A DNA stretch of 64,000 nucleotides, taken from assembly GCA_036429605.1 (NCBI GenBank), contig JAVFKD010000016.1, forward strand, positions 3,968,001 to 4,032,000. The letters are read 5' to 3'. The DNA is from Cladobotryum mycophilum. Lineage: Eukaryota; Ascomycota; Sordariomycetes; Hypocreales; Hypocreaceae. The notes under the pieces are model-generated. The model made no database searches, was not told where the DNA came from, and saw only the letters and a list, made by a program, of their open reading frames with translations. Shown piece after piece: positions 36,638-48,100 of the stretch; position 1 is the stretch's first letter; every line of letters begins with the position of its first letter. The position numbers and the translations under genes were made by a program.

Positions 36638-38201
36638 GGCGCGACGCAAGGTATGCCAGCTAAGGTACATGTAAGGGGTTACAGTGCAGTGTGAGTGAGT
36701 GAGGTGAGGTGAATTGGGATGCAGGTCGCAGGCACAGTATGGAATAGTGACGTAGTGGGGGGGGAGCTCGTTGGTGGGTCTATCATACGCTTTCGTAAGC
36801 TGCAGAGACCCGTCAGCGTACGGAGCAAAGGCGCTGCCAGTACGGAGTAAGTGAACCTGGAACACCATAGAATGGTGATGAAGTAACAAGACATGCCGAT
36901 TTCACTATCATAAAAAGGGAGATAGTTTATAAACTACAAGCAAATTTTAATTATGAAAAATTCTCACTGCTGCATTATAATGACAATATAACCCCTGTAC
37001 ATTTGTAATTATTTTATTGTTTGCACTAACTTCAAATTCCAACTGTCATGTTTATTTTCATACCCTGTAGACTACCTACGTTTCTACGACTTCTTATAAG
37101 GGACCCATTAATCGGTACTAGGTAGTAGCCCTAGAGTAAGCAACGACAGAGTCTTCTTTTTCAGAGTTAAGAATAGCACGATTGCTATTTAATTGCTTGC
37201 AAGATGTTGGTCATGTGCTCTAGACTGAGTGATTGCATATTGCAGCTATTTTACAACCCAGAGCCTAGTTATAGATTTTATAGAAATGCTTGACCCTGTT
37301 ACCTACAGCCGACTTTCCATACTTTAGTTATGGCACTGCAGACGTCGTTGCGTAGGCAGCCCTGAACAAAAAGAACCACCTTCTTCACAGTGTTGTGGCA
37401 CACCTCAACTTGCTGTTGAGCATATTGACGTTACACGATCAGCAACTGATCAGAGAAGAAATACCAACTAGAGATCTATCGACATACAGATCTCTACCTT
37501 TTATATCAAACATCCTCAACCAAGATGTAGGTATATATAATGTACCGTGGCAAAGTGGAGCCCGTGACTTGGGGTGTGCCGCTGTGGAGGAGATGCTGCA
37601 TTGCACTCCATTGGATCCTCAAACCCATGTCGTGTGGTTACTGGTTCCACATACGTACTCATTAAATGAGTAGCGGGTTTTGTGACTCGGATATTTCGAT
37701 ATACGATATATTTCAGCCCGTGTCTAAGACATGCACCTACATGCAACTCTATGACGAGCACATCACAGGCTCTTTAGTAATAAGTAAGTAGCTCGTTACG
37801 TGTTCATCTTATCCTTGCTATATTGTGAGAGGCTTGATGCTTATTATCCATCTACGCCTTAGGTAGCATCACGTAAGGCACACGGTTTGCTCGTGACATC
37901 AATACTAGAAGCTAGACGAAAATGCAATACTGTAGCAGTCTCATGCCTTCCATGACGGAAGAGGTAAACAGATCTCCTGTCCGTCACAACAAACCCACCA
38001 TATACCCGAGCATTTGCTGTTGACGCCATATACAATCTATGACAGGGCAGCATCAATGCCTCGATCCGGCGAGATGATAAATAGGTCGTGTCCTTCCGGC
38101 CGTCAAGACCATATTCGACCAGCACCACAGTTTCTCTCAGATCGCAAAAGAGCAGTTTCTTATCAATCCCCTTTATTCAATCATATAGAATTGTAAACAT
38201 C
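36638..38201. other. divergent, partly AT-rich intergenic region
   Basis: About 1.56 kb. 36900-37070 is markedly AT-rich; the rest is mixed. A frame at 37395-37673 has no supporting features. It should hold the promoters of the monooxygenase (-) and lectin-like gene (+). Confidence 0.45.
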
Positions 38202-40243
38202 ATGCCTGCCTTTACGTCAGAAGCACGCACTGCCAACCTCCGGGATCGTTTAGCCGGGATCGGAACCCGGGCTACATCTAGCAAGCCGGGCGAGTCCCTC
38301 CTGACGTCCATTGCCCTGCACGCGCTTGTCCGTAATCGCCAAGGAAAGGATCTCACCCCGATTGAGAGCCTGACCATGGGTCTCTTCGACAAGATCGCGG
38401 CGGACGATAAAGAGTTGGATGCGTACGCCGAAATCATCTCTGATGCGAGGAAGCAGGCCAAGTCCTCCAAATCCACCTCTGGGTGGTTGACGACGTCGAC
38501 TATAGCCCTTCAAGATGACGAACCCTACACCATGGAACATTTCCAAAGCGACTTCACAGCGGTTGCCAAGGAAATAACCGACCGTCCAAACAGCAGAATC
38601 GTGGATCCGGCGAATCCCAACACGCTTGATGCGGATAACAAGATTTTCGAGGATGCCGTGGAGCAAACGGGCCGAGGCACGACTGTATTCTGGAGCGACG
38701 CAGAGACTTCTGACGATCCGGAGACTGAGAACAAAGCTCAGTTCGTTGTCCCCCTGACAGCAACCGTGTCCGGCTGCGTCCTAGATGGTTTAACTGTCTG
38801 AAAAGGTCTAAAGAGGCCGGAAAAGACGAGATCTACTGGTCCCTGGCCTCTGGTGCCGACACCTATGACCAGCTCACTAAGGAGCAGGTGACGGACGAAT
38901 TTGGCTCCGTCGAAAAGGGCACCTGGCGCGAGTTCCCATCCAAAATCATTCTCTTTGATGGCATGGTGAGCAGCGTCTTGTCAGCACACATTGTATGCTG
39001 GGAGGCCGATCACAGCAACAGCGAATGGTACAACACGCTGATTCTCGTATCCCGCTTGATTTCCCAGAAGAGTTCCGAGATGGCCAAGATCACGGGCGAC
39101 GAGCGGTGGGATGAGCTCATCGGACAGCTTCGGGGGTATAACATGCGACAGGAGGTCCTGATGTGGATCCAACTGGTCTCCGACCTCATCGCAAACTTCA
39201 TGGAGTTGGTTCGGAATGATGACGACAAGGTTGCGGAACACTGCCTGGCATGGAACCTTCCGGCACTCAACCAACTGTATTCGGCAAACGAGAACTACGA
39301 TGAGGGCATAGACTTTGATGGGGGAGGTGGTGGTCGGCACATGCTCTACGTCGGCCGTGTTCCCGGCGCAAACGACGCCGATAATGGTCAACCGAGATTT
39401 ACCTCGTCTCAATCTCAGCTCGGCTCATGGACCAATGTGGAAAAAGCAGACTGGAAGGCTTTCAATCGCATAACCATGACTGCCGATGCTTCTGGCAGCC
39501 TGCGATACGTGGCGAGCCGGCCCAGTGACGATGGGATCATCCTCGTGCCTAGCATGAGGGGTGCCATGTCGAGCAAGCCGAGGTTGGGAAACTTTACCAC
39601 CCCAACGCGGCCAGCGGTGGCCACCACCTCGGACGGCTTGCACATTGTTTATCGGGGCCACGACAGACACATTCACGCCACGCACCAAGGCGCCGGAGGC
39701 CAGTGGAACTATGAATTCCTTGGGGAGAATATATGGACCAGGATCACGCCGGGCTTGTGCGCATTCAAAGATGGTCTCTTCTGTGTTTACTACGGTGAAG
39801 ACGGCGACTACTACTGGGGCTGGTGGGAAAAGGGCAAAGGCTGGAAGTTGGGAAGTGGGCTCTGACTAAAGCCCAGTGCCTTTCCTCCGGCGCTCTGCTC
39901 ATACGGAGACAATATCTACATGTTTTACACGGAGAGGAGTGAATTGTTCGTGCGGCTGTCCATCATCCCCGAGAGCTTTTTCCGGTCATCGCAGGGCGGT
40001 CACATCGGAAACCACGACCTACATTCCTATCTTTCGGCGGGGGGCATGTCCGCCACTGTTTGGAACGACAAGATCTATGTGGCCAATCGCCGGGTCGACA
40101 ACACCAAAGTCGACGTGAACCTGTTTGACACGGATAAGAAGACGCTTGAGGGTGTGACGCTGAATGAGATGGCCTGTGGCGATCCGCAGCTCTGTGTTGT
40201 CAACCAGCAGCTACGCGTGCTCTACTATAACAGGGTTAACTAA
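38202..40243 (+). pseudogene. lectin-like beta-propeller protein with a frameshift and an in-frame TGA
   Basis: No intron and no signal peptide. The N-terminal part (38202-38770) is helical and acidic. A middle region (EAGKDEIYWSLASG, WREFPSKIILFDG, ADHSNSEWYNTLIL) resembles a family seen in some fungi and bacteria whose function I do not know. From about 39330 there are propeller-like repeats (GLHIVYRGHDRHIHATHQGA, LFCVYYGEDGDYYWGW, NIYMFYTERSELF) like those of fucose-binding lectins. Two breaks occur. The frame slips by one base between about 38760 and 38780; the span is 2042 nt, one short of 2043. In the second frame a TGA at 39863-39865 stops translation, but the same frame goes on for 125 codons of clear propeller sequence to 40243. 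The TGA is followed by CTA, the context known for efficient stop readthrough. The gene may be decaying, or partly misread. Confidence 0.6.
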
Positions 40244-41432
40244 ACTGGCTGTGGATATTCTATATCCTTGTGGAAAAGAGTTGTACTTGTGGCAGTTTTC
40301 TATTTCCCGGCGTCACAACTTGACACAAATGCAGCCTGCCTCAATAGATCGAGTTATGAAGGACACGAGATATCTCTCTCATCTGTATACCACCTTACCA
40401 TTTTCTTCATCTAGATGTTTTAACAGCAAGTCGTCAACACAGTCTTTCTTTCATTGTGAATTACCTGGTACATGAACGGTGGCCAAGAACCCCCCTTTGC
40501 TTCCCCTGATCCTCTGCCCAACACCTACCCTACAATATCATATCCATGTGGAGAAACGCCCAGAACAGAACTGAAATACTAGCACTACGTACTAGTCTAT
40601 AGAAGGTCCCATATCCAAACGTATGTTCATTTTAAATTTGGAGATAAACATTCCCCATGAGAGCATAAGCTTTGATTCTGGTGGAATGAAGTTAGCATGC
40701 ACGGATCGTCGTCCCTACAATCGACTCTGTTTTCCATATCCAAACTAATTAAATCTGGAAAGTCCACCAGCAGGGCCTGAAATTATTGAACTACTATTCA
40801 TGTTCTATTTAATATAAATCTTTTTATTTACGTTTTATTATTATTATTATTATTATTTCATAATTCCCTTTCAGTGTTACTCACACCATAGCCATGTGTT
40901 TACTCTCGACGCCGTTCAACGGAACGGCCTCGGAATGCGGAAAGCTTCGGACTTTATGTAAGAACGTGATGACGTAATCTAATCGTTGACTGAAGATACC
41001 ATCCCTCAATAGGTACTCTAGCAAATACCTCGGTTCATAAAAGAAATGATTGACTATATTCTCACACATGATCGGAGTTAATATGCAAGTCTACGGCTGC
41101 TGAGAAATACAGCGCTTTTAATAATGAATTGCATGTCTTAGCTTCCGCTGGAGCTTTCCATGAGGTACCCGCTCATCAACCCCGCCCCCGCTCTAGGTTA
41201 CAGTTACTGCAGTCTGGTGTAGGCAATCGAGCGCAACACTGTCGTCATGTCTCAGTTGCGTCATTCCATTGCAGTCTTTCACACTCTGTACCATCATCAA
41301 TCTGGTGTCTTGGGCTCAATCTCATTCTTATAATAAGTCTGCATCTCCTGTCAAGCTTCAACATCTTCTCCTCAAACTTACTCAATTCAATCCAATTCAG
41401 CCATTGCCATTACATCAATTCCAATCATCATC
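40244..41432. other. intergenic, AT-rich with a TTA repeat
   Basis: About 1.2 kb. A TTA microsatellite lies at about 40835-40857 within an AT-rich stretch (40790-40870). Other frames are short and unsupported. Confidence 0.5.
40835..40857 (+). repeat. TTA microsatellite
   Basis: About seven TTA units inside an AT-rich intergenic stretch. Confidence 0.8.
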
Positions 41433-42328
41433 ATGGCCTCTCACCACGTCCTGCTCCTCGGTGGCCACGGCCAGATTGCCCAATTTCTCACCCCCTTCTC
41501 CTCAAGCGATCCTGGACCGTCACCAGCGTAATTCGACAAAAGGAGCAAGTTCCAGCCATTGAGAAGCTCGGAAGTGGTTTGCCTGGCAAGCTCAATGTCT
41601 TGGTCCGCAGCATCGAAGTCACCAGCGACGAGGAAGCCAATGGCATCATCAATGAAGTCAAGCCTGACTACGTCGCCTGGAGTGCAGGTTCGTATACAGT
41701 ACACAATGTTTGACTTGGAATGGCATAAACTAATTATACTTAGGCGCCGGAGGCAAAGGTGGTGCTGAGAGGGTATGATCAGACATCGCAAACTATATGA
41801 TCTCACACTAACAGGCAAATGTAGACTTACAAGGTTGACCGTGACGCCGCCAGTCACTTTGCTCGTGCTGCTGCCGCCAACTCTTCCATAGCTCGCTTCC
41901 TACTCATCTCCTACAACGGCTCTCGTCGCAAGGCTGCTTCTTGGTGGCCAGAGGGCGAATGGGACGACTACCACAAGAAGATCAACTTTGGCGTCCTTGC
42001 AGACTACTACCAGGCCAAGATTTCCGCCGACGAAGCCTTTTACGAGGCCACCAAGAAGAGCTCAAATTTTGTCGGCATCAATCTGAGACCTGGACATCTG
42101 ATAGACGAGCCTGCCGGCAAGGTTAGCCTGGGCAAGACCACTCTCAAGGGAAGTGTTCCCCGAGAGACGGTGGCCCATGTTGCGGATGCATTGCTGGCTG
42201 CAGATGGATTGAAGAGTGGCTGGATCGATCTTCTCCAGGGCGATGATGCGCTTGACGCTGCTGTGGGCAAGGTTGTCCAGGAGGGTATCGATACTGCCGA
42301 AGGAGAGGATATTTATGAGAGCAAATAG
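41433..42328 (+). CDS. NAD(P)-binding Rossmann protein (NmrA/SDR-like), one-base frameshift
   Basis: Exons 41433-41687, 41744-41772 and 41825-42328. The start MASHHVLLLGGHGQIAQ gives a GGxGxIx dinucleotide-binding motif of atypical SDRs, which act as reductases, epimerases or redox sensors. Later segments fit: KPDYVAWSAGAGGKGG, SSIARFLLISYNGSRR, FVGINLRPGHLIDE, GSVPRETVAHVADALL. The second exon is only 29 nt. The frame breaks at a run of five C (41491-41495), after AQFLTP; downstream reads KRSWTVTSVIRQKEQ in another phase. Exons total 788 nt; one more base gives 789 (262 aa), so a C was probably lost from the run. Introns use GTTCGT and GTATGA donors with CTAAT and CTAAC branches. Confidence 0.8.
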
Positions 42329-42861
42329 GGATCTTTGGGTTTGGATGTGTTCATCTATCGGCTATGATCTAAATACAAGGTGATTCATATTCACGAGTGC
42401 AGACTTGCCTTGTAATCTCTGTGCAACAATCGACTGGCTTTCATTTCTCCACTTGCAAACATTTGGGGCCGTTTGCGTGAGTGCTGGAGAAGAACTATTT
42501 GCCTCTACATCCCCACACTAGAATTGCTGATATCGGGAGTAGCTTTAGATCTCAAGTGGCACGAAGACTTGGCAATTTACACACGGGGCCCTACGTAGAG
42601 AAAGGAGACACCACATCTGCATACAACGTTGGATTGCGGAATGAGTTACACCGCAAAAGTAAGGCGGCACGCCCACCTCAGCAATTATGGCACTGCAGTA
42701 TTGATTTCCACGCCAGCAAGGATATCCAACCCCGCTTTCACTCTACACACACTGCGGTGCAGCTAGAGAGGATCGCCCTGGAGATTCATGCATCCATTAT
42801 CCACCATCCATGTCTTTGTCGCCACTAATTTTATCCTCTCGAAGCTTATCGATTCCTGAAA
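42329..42861. other. intergenic, no supported gene
   Basis: About 530 bases. A 115-codon frame at 42481-42828 has no recognisable domain, and its composition does not support coding. Confidence 0.4.
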
Positions 42862-44142
42862 ATGATCCGATGTTCCTGCGGCCGAGAGTTCAACTCCAAG
42901 AGAGGTCTAGCTCAGCACCAAGCCGATAAAGCCCGAAACAACAAGAACACTGTCAATGCAGTGTGTCAATCATCAACCGCTCAAACACCGCCGCCGGCTA
43001 CCAGAATGCCAGTCAGCCGTGCCCTTCGCGAGGCTTGGATGTGGAAAAATGTGAAAAGCGTCAATGTGATTCAGAGAATCAGCGCTTCAACGTTGCAGCC
43101 GTCTGCCGTGTCAGTCAGCAGCGTCCCAGCATATGAATTGGTGTGCAGTTATAGCTGGCAAAATGACAAGGCGCCCATACTAAATATACCTGGTAAGGTG
43201 TTCTGCTGCCAACGTGGCCAGCCTCACCAATAACTGACTTCATTAGGCTCTACACCTCTATGGCATGGAAATGCCTTGCCCGTCACTTTGCCACGCGATA
43301 AGGGAACCTATTTTGTAGACCAAAACGCCTCTCGTGTTCCACACCATCGATTTGAGCCACTTTTCCGATCTACGGCCATCATAGCCCCAGAGTTCCGGTT
43401 TGACAATGTGGATGTCGTGTCCAACCGCAACAGTCTTAGAAAGTTGCTTGACTTTTGCGCCGGGCGTTCCAAGGATAGCTTCCGAATCGATCTCATGCTC
43501 GTTAACAACACGTTATTCCTCGAGCGCCGTGAGAAAAACGTTCGCGAACTTATCAGGGGCAAACAAAACTCAGGATGGGGCCATAGCTTCGAACATGCGT
43601 TTACCAAGTTTGCTCCTGGGACAGAAGGCAGCACGGGTTATCATCGCGCCTTGCACTACCCGTTAGGAGGTCTTCGATGCGTGGTGCAGTTTGAGATTGA
43701 CGCCTTCTATGAAGAGGGAAAGAAGAATGAGGAGGATGAATCCATCACTTTACCCATGGCGAGATTGTCATTAAAGGACCAACCGGAAGCAGACGCTTTG
43801 CAAGCTCAAGCAAGTAAATCGTCCAAGAAGACCATTCTAATGCCCCAAGCCACCGCAGCAGAAATCAAGACATCAATGAGGCCTAGGAACATAGGTCAAT
43901 ACCTACCCCAGCTCTGGTTCGGTCGCACACCCTGGCTTATGATCGGCCGCCATGACAATGGTACTTTTAAGGAGGTCAAGATTACAGATGCCGCTGCCCA
44001 GTTTGAAGACTGGGAAACCAGGCATCAGACCGAATTGCAGAAGCTGGTTGTTGTCCTGGGTCAACTGCGGGAGGCCGTCAGGAAGAATGGGGGAAAAGGT
44101 GCATCGCGATTTATGAGCGGAATGAGAAAACGCAGGAAATAA
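42862..44142 (+). CDS. fungal-specific family protein with N-terminal zinc-finger-like motif
   Basis: Exons 42862-43192 and 43247-44142 (GTAAGG donor, CTGAC branch, TTAG acceptor); 1227 nt, 408 aa. The N-terminus reads CSCGREFNSKRGLAQHQADK, a C2H2-like finger in which the last His is not obvious. The main domain is shared with many fungal proteins that databases often label geranylgeranyl pyrophosphate synthetase; I see no DDxxD motifs, so that name should not be used. Shared marks are SYSWQNDKAPILNIPG, LW, GTYFVDQNASR and GGLRCVVQFEIDA, then an IGQYLPQLWFGRTPWLM segment and a basic tail. The gene starting at 63598 has the same core. Function unknown. Confidence 0.7.
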
Positions 44143-45160
44143 AGGTTCTTGAGTCGAGAGAGGATAAAAAGGCGTTGCCGGAGAAATGGATTGCTAGATT
44201 TTGGACTTCTACAGACAAGTGATGGGAAAGGATCACTACATCGCAGACGAGGGCTCCTCCTCCTAGGCCGCATGGAAGCCTCCGTTTAACAAAGCCTGGC
44301 GCTCTAGCGCTTATCTCCACCTCACTGTTACACATACTACCTAATGAGGCATTCTGCCAATCCTCGTGGAAATATGGGCCAAGGGTTCCAAGTTATTTGA
44401 GGCGCACTGCCTGGTCTTTTTATGTTACAGGTACCTAGACGATATGTTCCTATGAAAGCGAATGAAAGCTCTTCATTCCCTGCAGCATAGGGAAGATTGT
44501 TCACTGATGCGGCAAAGTGCCGTTCTTCGCGTCCCGCCTCCCAATTGCTAGGTCGGCAATCCATGCATATTGCACTCACCGAACGGCTCCGGATGTGGTG
44601 CCAGGTGTGTTTTTGGAGGAGACGTTGTGCATCCCCCACATTAAAGTGGACTTATGATGCATTTGGGCACGCATACTCCGTACCTTGTTTGATATGGCCC
44701 TTTAAGCCTCTTTTTAACATGCCGCGCAGCTCGGAGTAGCCACTTTTCCCTACGTTGTGAGTATTCGGTAGCATTTGATATCTTCAAACGGTCTGGTGCA
44801 AATATGCATGGGGATTGCATATCAAAGCCACACGTGCTTAGTGGTTGGCAGTGTGACTGCCGTTGGCGGTTCTGTCGCTGCAAGAGATGTGCCTAACCTG
44901 GCCCCCATGCTCGACATGCATATTTGTTTGGTAGAGGAGGCGGTAAGGGGATTGTTATGATGCTGAGCCTCATGTCTAAAAGTATGAAATGTTTGCGGAC
45001 TGTGAGTTCTCTAGGAAGAAATATAGGGAAGTTTTCGCTGCTGCCCATTCCTCGCTTCTCGTAGCACGACATCAACGACACTATCACAAAACGAGAATTA
45101 TTCATTGTTGGGATTTTGCCTTTGTATTTTGAGTTGAAAATCCGCTGCCGTTTGTTCACC
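44143..45160. other. intergenic, no supported gene
   Basis: About 1 kb upstream of the large membrane protein gene. Short frames on both strands only. Confidence 0.4.
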
Positions 45161-48100
45161 ATGATAATGATGCTCTCATGGTGCTTGGCAGTGTTGCTTA
45201 TGCCTCCGCCCGTCGCAGCGCTCTTCGGAAATGCGACCGTACCGGACTTTTGGGATGATTTCAGTAACAACATCGCGTCAGATCTTGCTCCGCTGATTTC
45301 TCTTTTCGGTGAGGACGTCACAAAGCAGTTTCTGAGTGGATCGATTCACATGTTAGATGGAGTTCTTTTCTCCATAGCTCCACTCGGTATTCTCACGGTT
45401 ATCGTGTCCGTCATTCGGGTTTGCGGCGGGTCTCTATTGAAGTCGCTCGTGGGACGTTCTTGGGAACCGCATGGTCAGGCCGAGGTCGAGCTCTGTTCTT
45501 CGACAAGCCCAGACGTCTGTGAGCTGTGGTCAAACGGCGGAATATGCCGCGTGTTTGGCCGACCAAGGATTCTTGAGTTCGTCATCTCATTGGATATCAA
45601 ATCCAATGATCTCTATCCTTTTAAAGATGGTTTTAACCAGGGCCAACCTGTATGTGGCATAAAGTTCCCAAAAGAAGCCTTGAACAAGAAAGATGACCGC
45701 AGTGATGCACGTTTCGGGAACTGGGAAGATGTCACTCCAGGAGAGTCAACCTGGTCGGGATGGTACAAGGAGATCCTGGAATGGATTATTTTAGATATGG
45801 TTCCGAAGAGGAGAAAGCAAACGGACAACGCTACGACCTCTGCTGGAGTACGTGGGGATATTGAAGCAGATCCTCCACGCCAGGACTCATCATCGCCGGG
45901 AGATGATGAATTGGCCACATACCCAAACCTGACGTTGAATATTGCCAGGCTATCCTCTAGAATGGTCGAACGTTACTTGCGGATTGCGTGCATTGCCGGG
46001 GTGCTTCTTCAGGGTAGTTCCTTCGCATTCACAACATGGGTGACTTGGTTCCGCCCGTCCGTTTATGACCACTATAACGGCAAGGAACTCTTACCTTTTT
46101 TTGTTCTTTTCATCTCCGGATCCCTTATGCTTCAATTTGGAATGTGGCTCTCATCTCTGCTGATTGACTTCAACTCGACGGAGCGGCGATTTGCCAATCC
46201 GAATAAGGAGGGCTCCAAGGACAACAAGAAGACCGTCATGGTATGGCTCCAACCTGGAGGACAGCGAGTGGGAGATCAGGAATTCTCAGCATTTGCCTTC
46301 GCCAAGCCGGCAGACGAGTATATAAACTCTTGGAGAAGTATTAACATAAATCGCAAGGTTCCGAAAATCTTTGTCTTGGTTGCCATCTTATTTTCCTTCG
46401 TCGGATGGATTTGCCAGTTCATTGGCGCACGGGGGCTGCATTCTACCGTGGCTCTCTACCAGCTTGGTTGCACAGTTCTCATGTCAATCATTCGTGCCTT
46501 TATTCGCAGCAATGGACTAGAGGAAAAGAAAAACATGCTGTATAAGAAAAACGTTGAAGGGTGCGAGCTAGACTGGTTTGCTCATCATATTACAAAGACC
46601 ATCAAAGACGAATCAAAATTCCAATCTACGATAGTTAAACATGGTGAGTTTAAAGAAGCCATGGGACATTGCGGTGAAAGATTACCACATGAACTGACAA
46701 GCGTAGTGCCTCTGATGTCCATGATTGATGCTGCTGATGCATTCGCATCTCGATGTCACAATTTGAAGCTGGAAACACACAGTATGCCCCTCAGCGGGGG
46801 GCTCAATTGCGAAATCATCATCAGGCCTGATGGCGGCATTGTGAGACTTGAGCGAACTGAAGAGGATCCTGGAGGCCTCAACGTATTTAGACGAGCCTGT
46901 CAATCAGTGATGACTACCATAGAGTCCTCAAACGGTGTCATCAGTGGAGTGAGTCTAAAAAGAGAGCTCAAGGAGCTTATCGAGACCAGTGACGGTACTA
47001 AAGACTCTTCCGAGGAGGAGAAGCTACCCAATTTATCCTCTCTCATAATTCGAATAAGATCTCGACTGGCATACTTGACTAGCGAATCAGCCCAGAGCCG
47101 CGACCAAGCATGGAACACAGCTATCAGAGACGTGGCAACGCAACTGAAGCTTTGCATGCAAACTGCAGCTGATTATGTTTTTTCTCACACACTTGTCATA
47201 TCCGCAAAAACAAACAAGGATGCAATTTTTTGGACGGCGGTTTGCAAGCAGAACTACCCAAAAGAGCCACAAGAAGATCTTATTTGCTTTTCCATGTTTC
47301 GAGAAAACGGAAAATGGAGCATCGATGCGGACTATCTCGAAGCCGTAATATCTCTACTCTACTATTCCATGGAACAAGAAGCATCTAGAAATCCGCAGAT
47401 GCATATCAAGCATACCGATTTCATGCAGAAAAGATTTGTTCTCGAGAGACATAGTGAAGTCGATATTGAGCAATTCCTTCAGTACTGGATGCAAAGGCTC
47501 AACTATTCCAGAGAGCTGGCGCCAGCAACAGTGGGCAGAAGCAATTTATCTATTCCCATCACACTAAAATGTGTTTCTAACGAGTTCACTGATACAGCGT
47601 CGGGAGATGATCAAGGCGGTCTCCCGAAGCACGAGATGATCTCAATGAAAGCCTCCAGTTCAATGCTACAGTTGATTGCACAAGACATATTTACCATATT
47701 TATGGATAGAATGTCCCTGCTCATGGAGCAAGTTTTGCCTCAGCCAGATATGCGATTTTTTGACTTGGTGGAGACTACGAACCTCATTTCTTCCGACGTT
47801 CGTGCCCGGGTGAATCGCCACATTGAGAGTCTGGTTGGTATACTTGTGTCTGCTGGAATTGCGACAAGAGAAGAAGCGCTCATGACGATTATTCCTTGTC
47901 TTTTTGACAGGGGAAAATTATCCGGTGTCTACGATCTGATCAATGGTCTCATCTTCCAAGCTAATAGATTGAAGAGGAAGCAGAAGTTCAGAGAAGGTGA
48001 AAGGATAATACAGGGATTGCTCGATCTGCACTTACCGGTGCTTAACCCTAGATTGGTCTTCTCCTTATGCGAACTCTACCGATCAGACTTCCGACAAACC

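Noticed and set aside
42481..42828. 115-codon open frame
   Set aside because: No homology I recognise, no splice support, and composition like the surrounding intergenic DNA.
42862..44142. Geranylgeranyl pyrophosphate synthetase label
   Set aside because: No aspartate-rich prenyltransferase motifs; the name is a propagated misannotation for this family.
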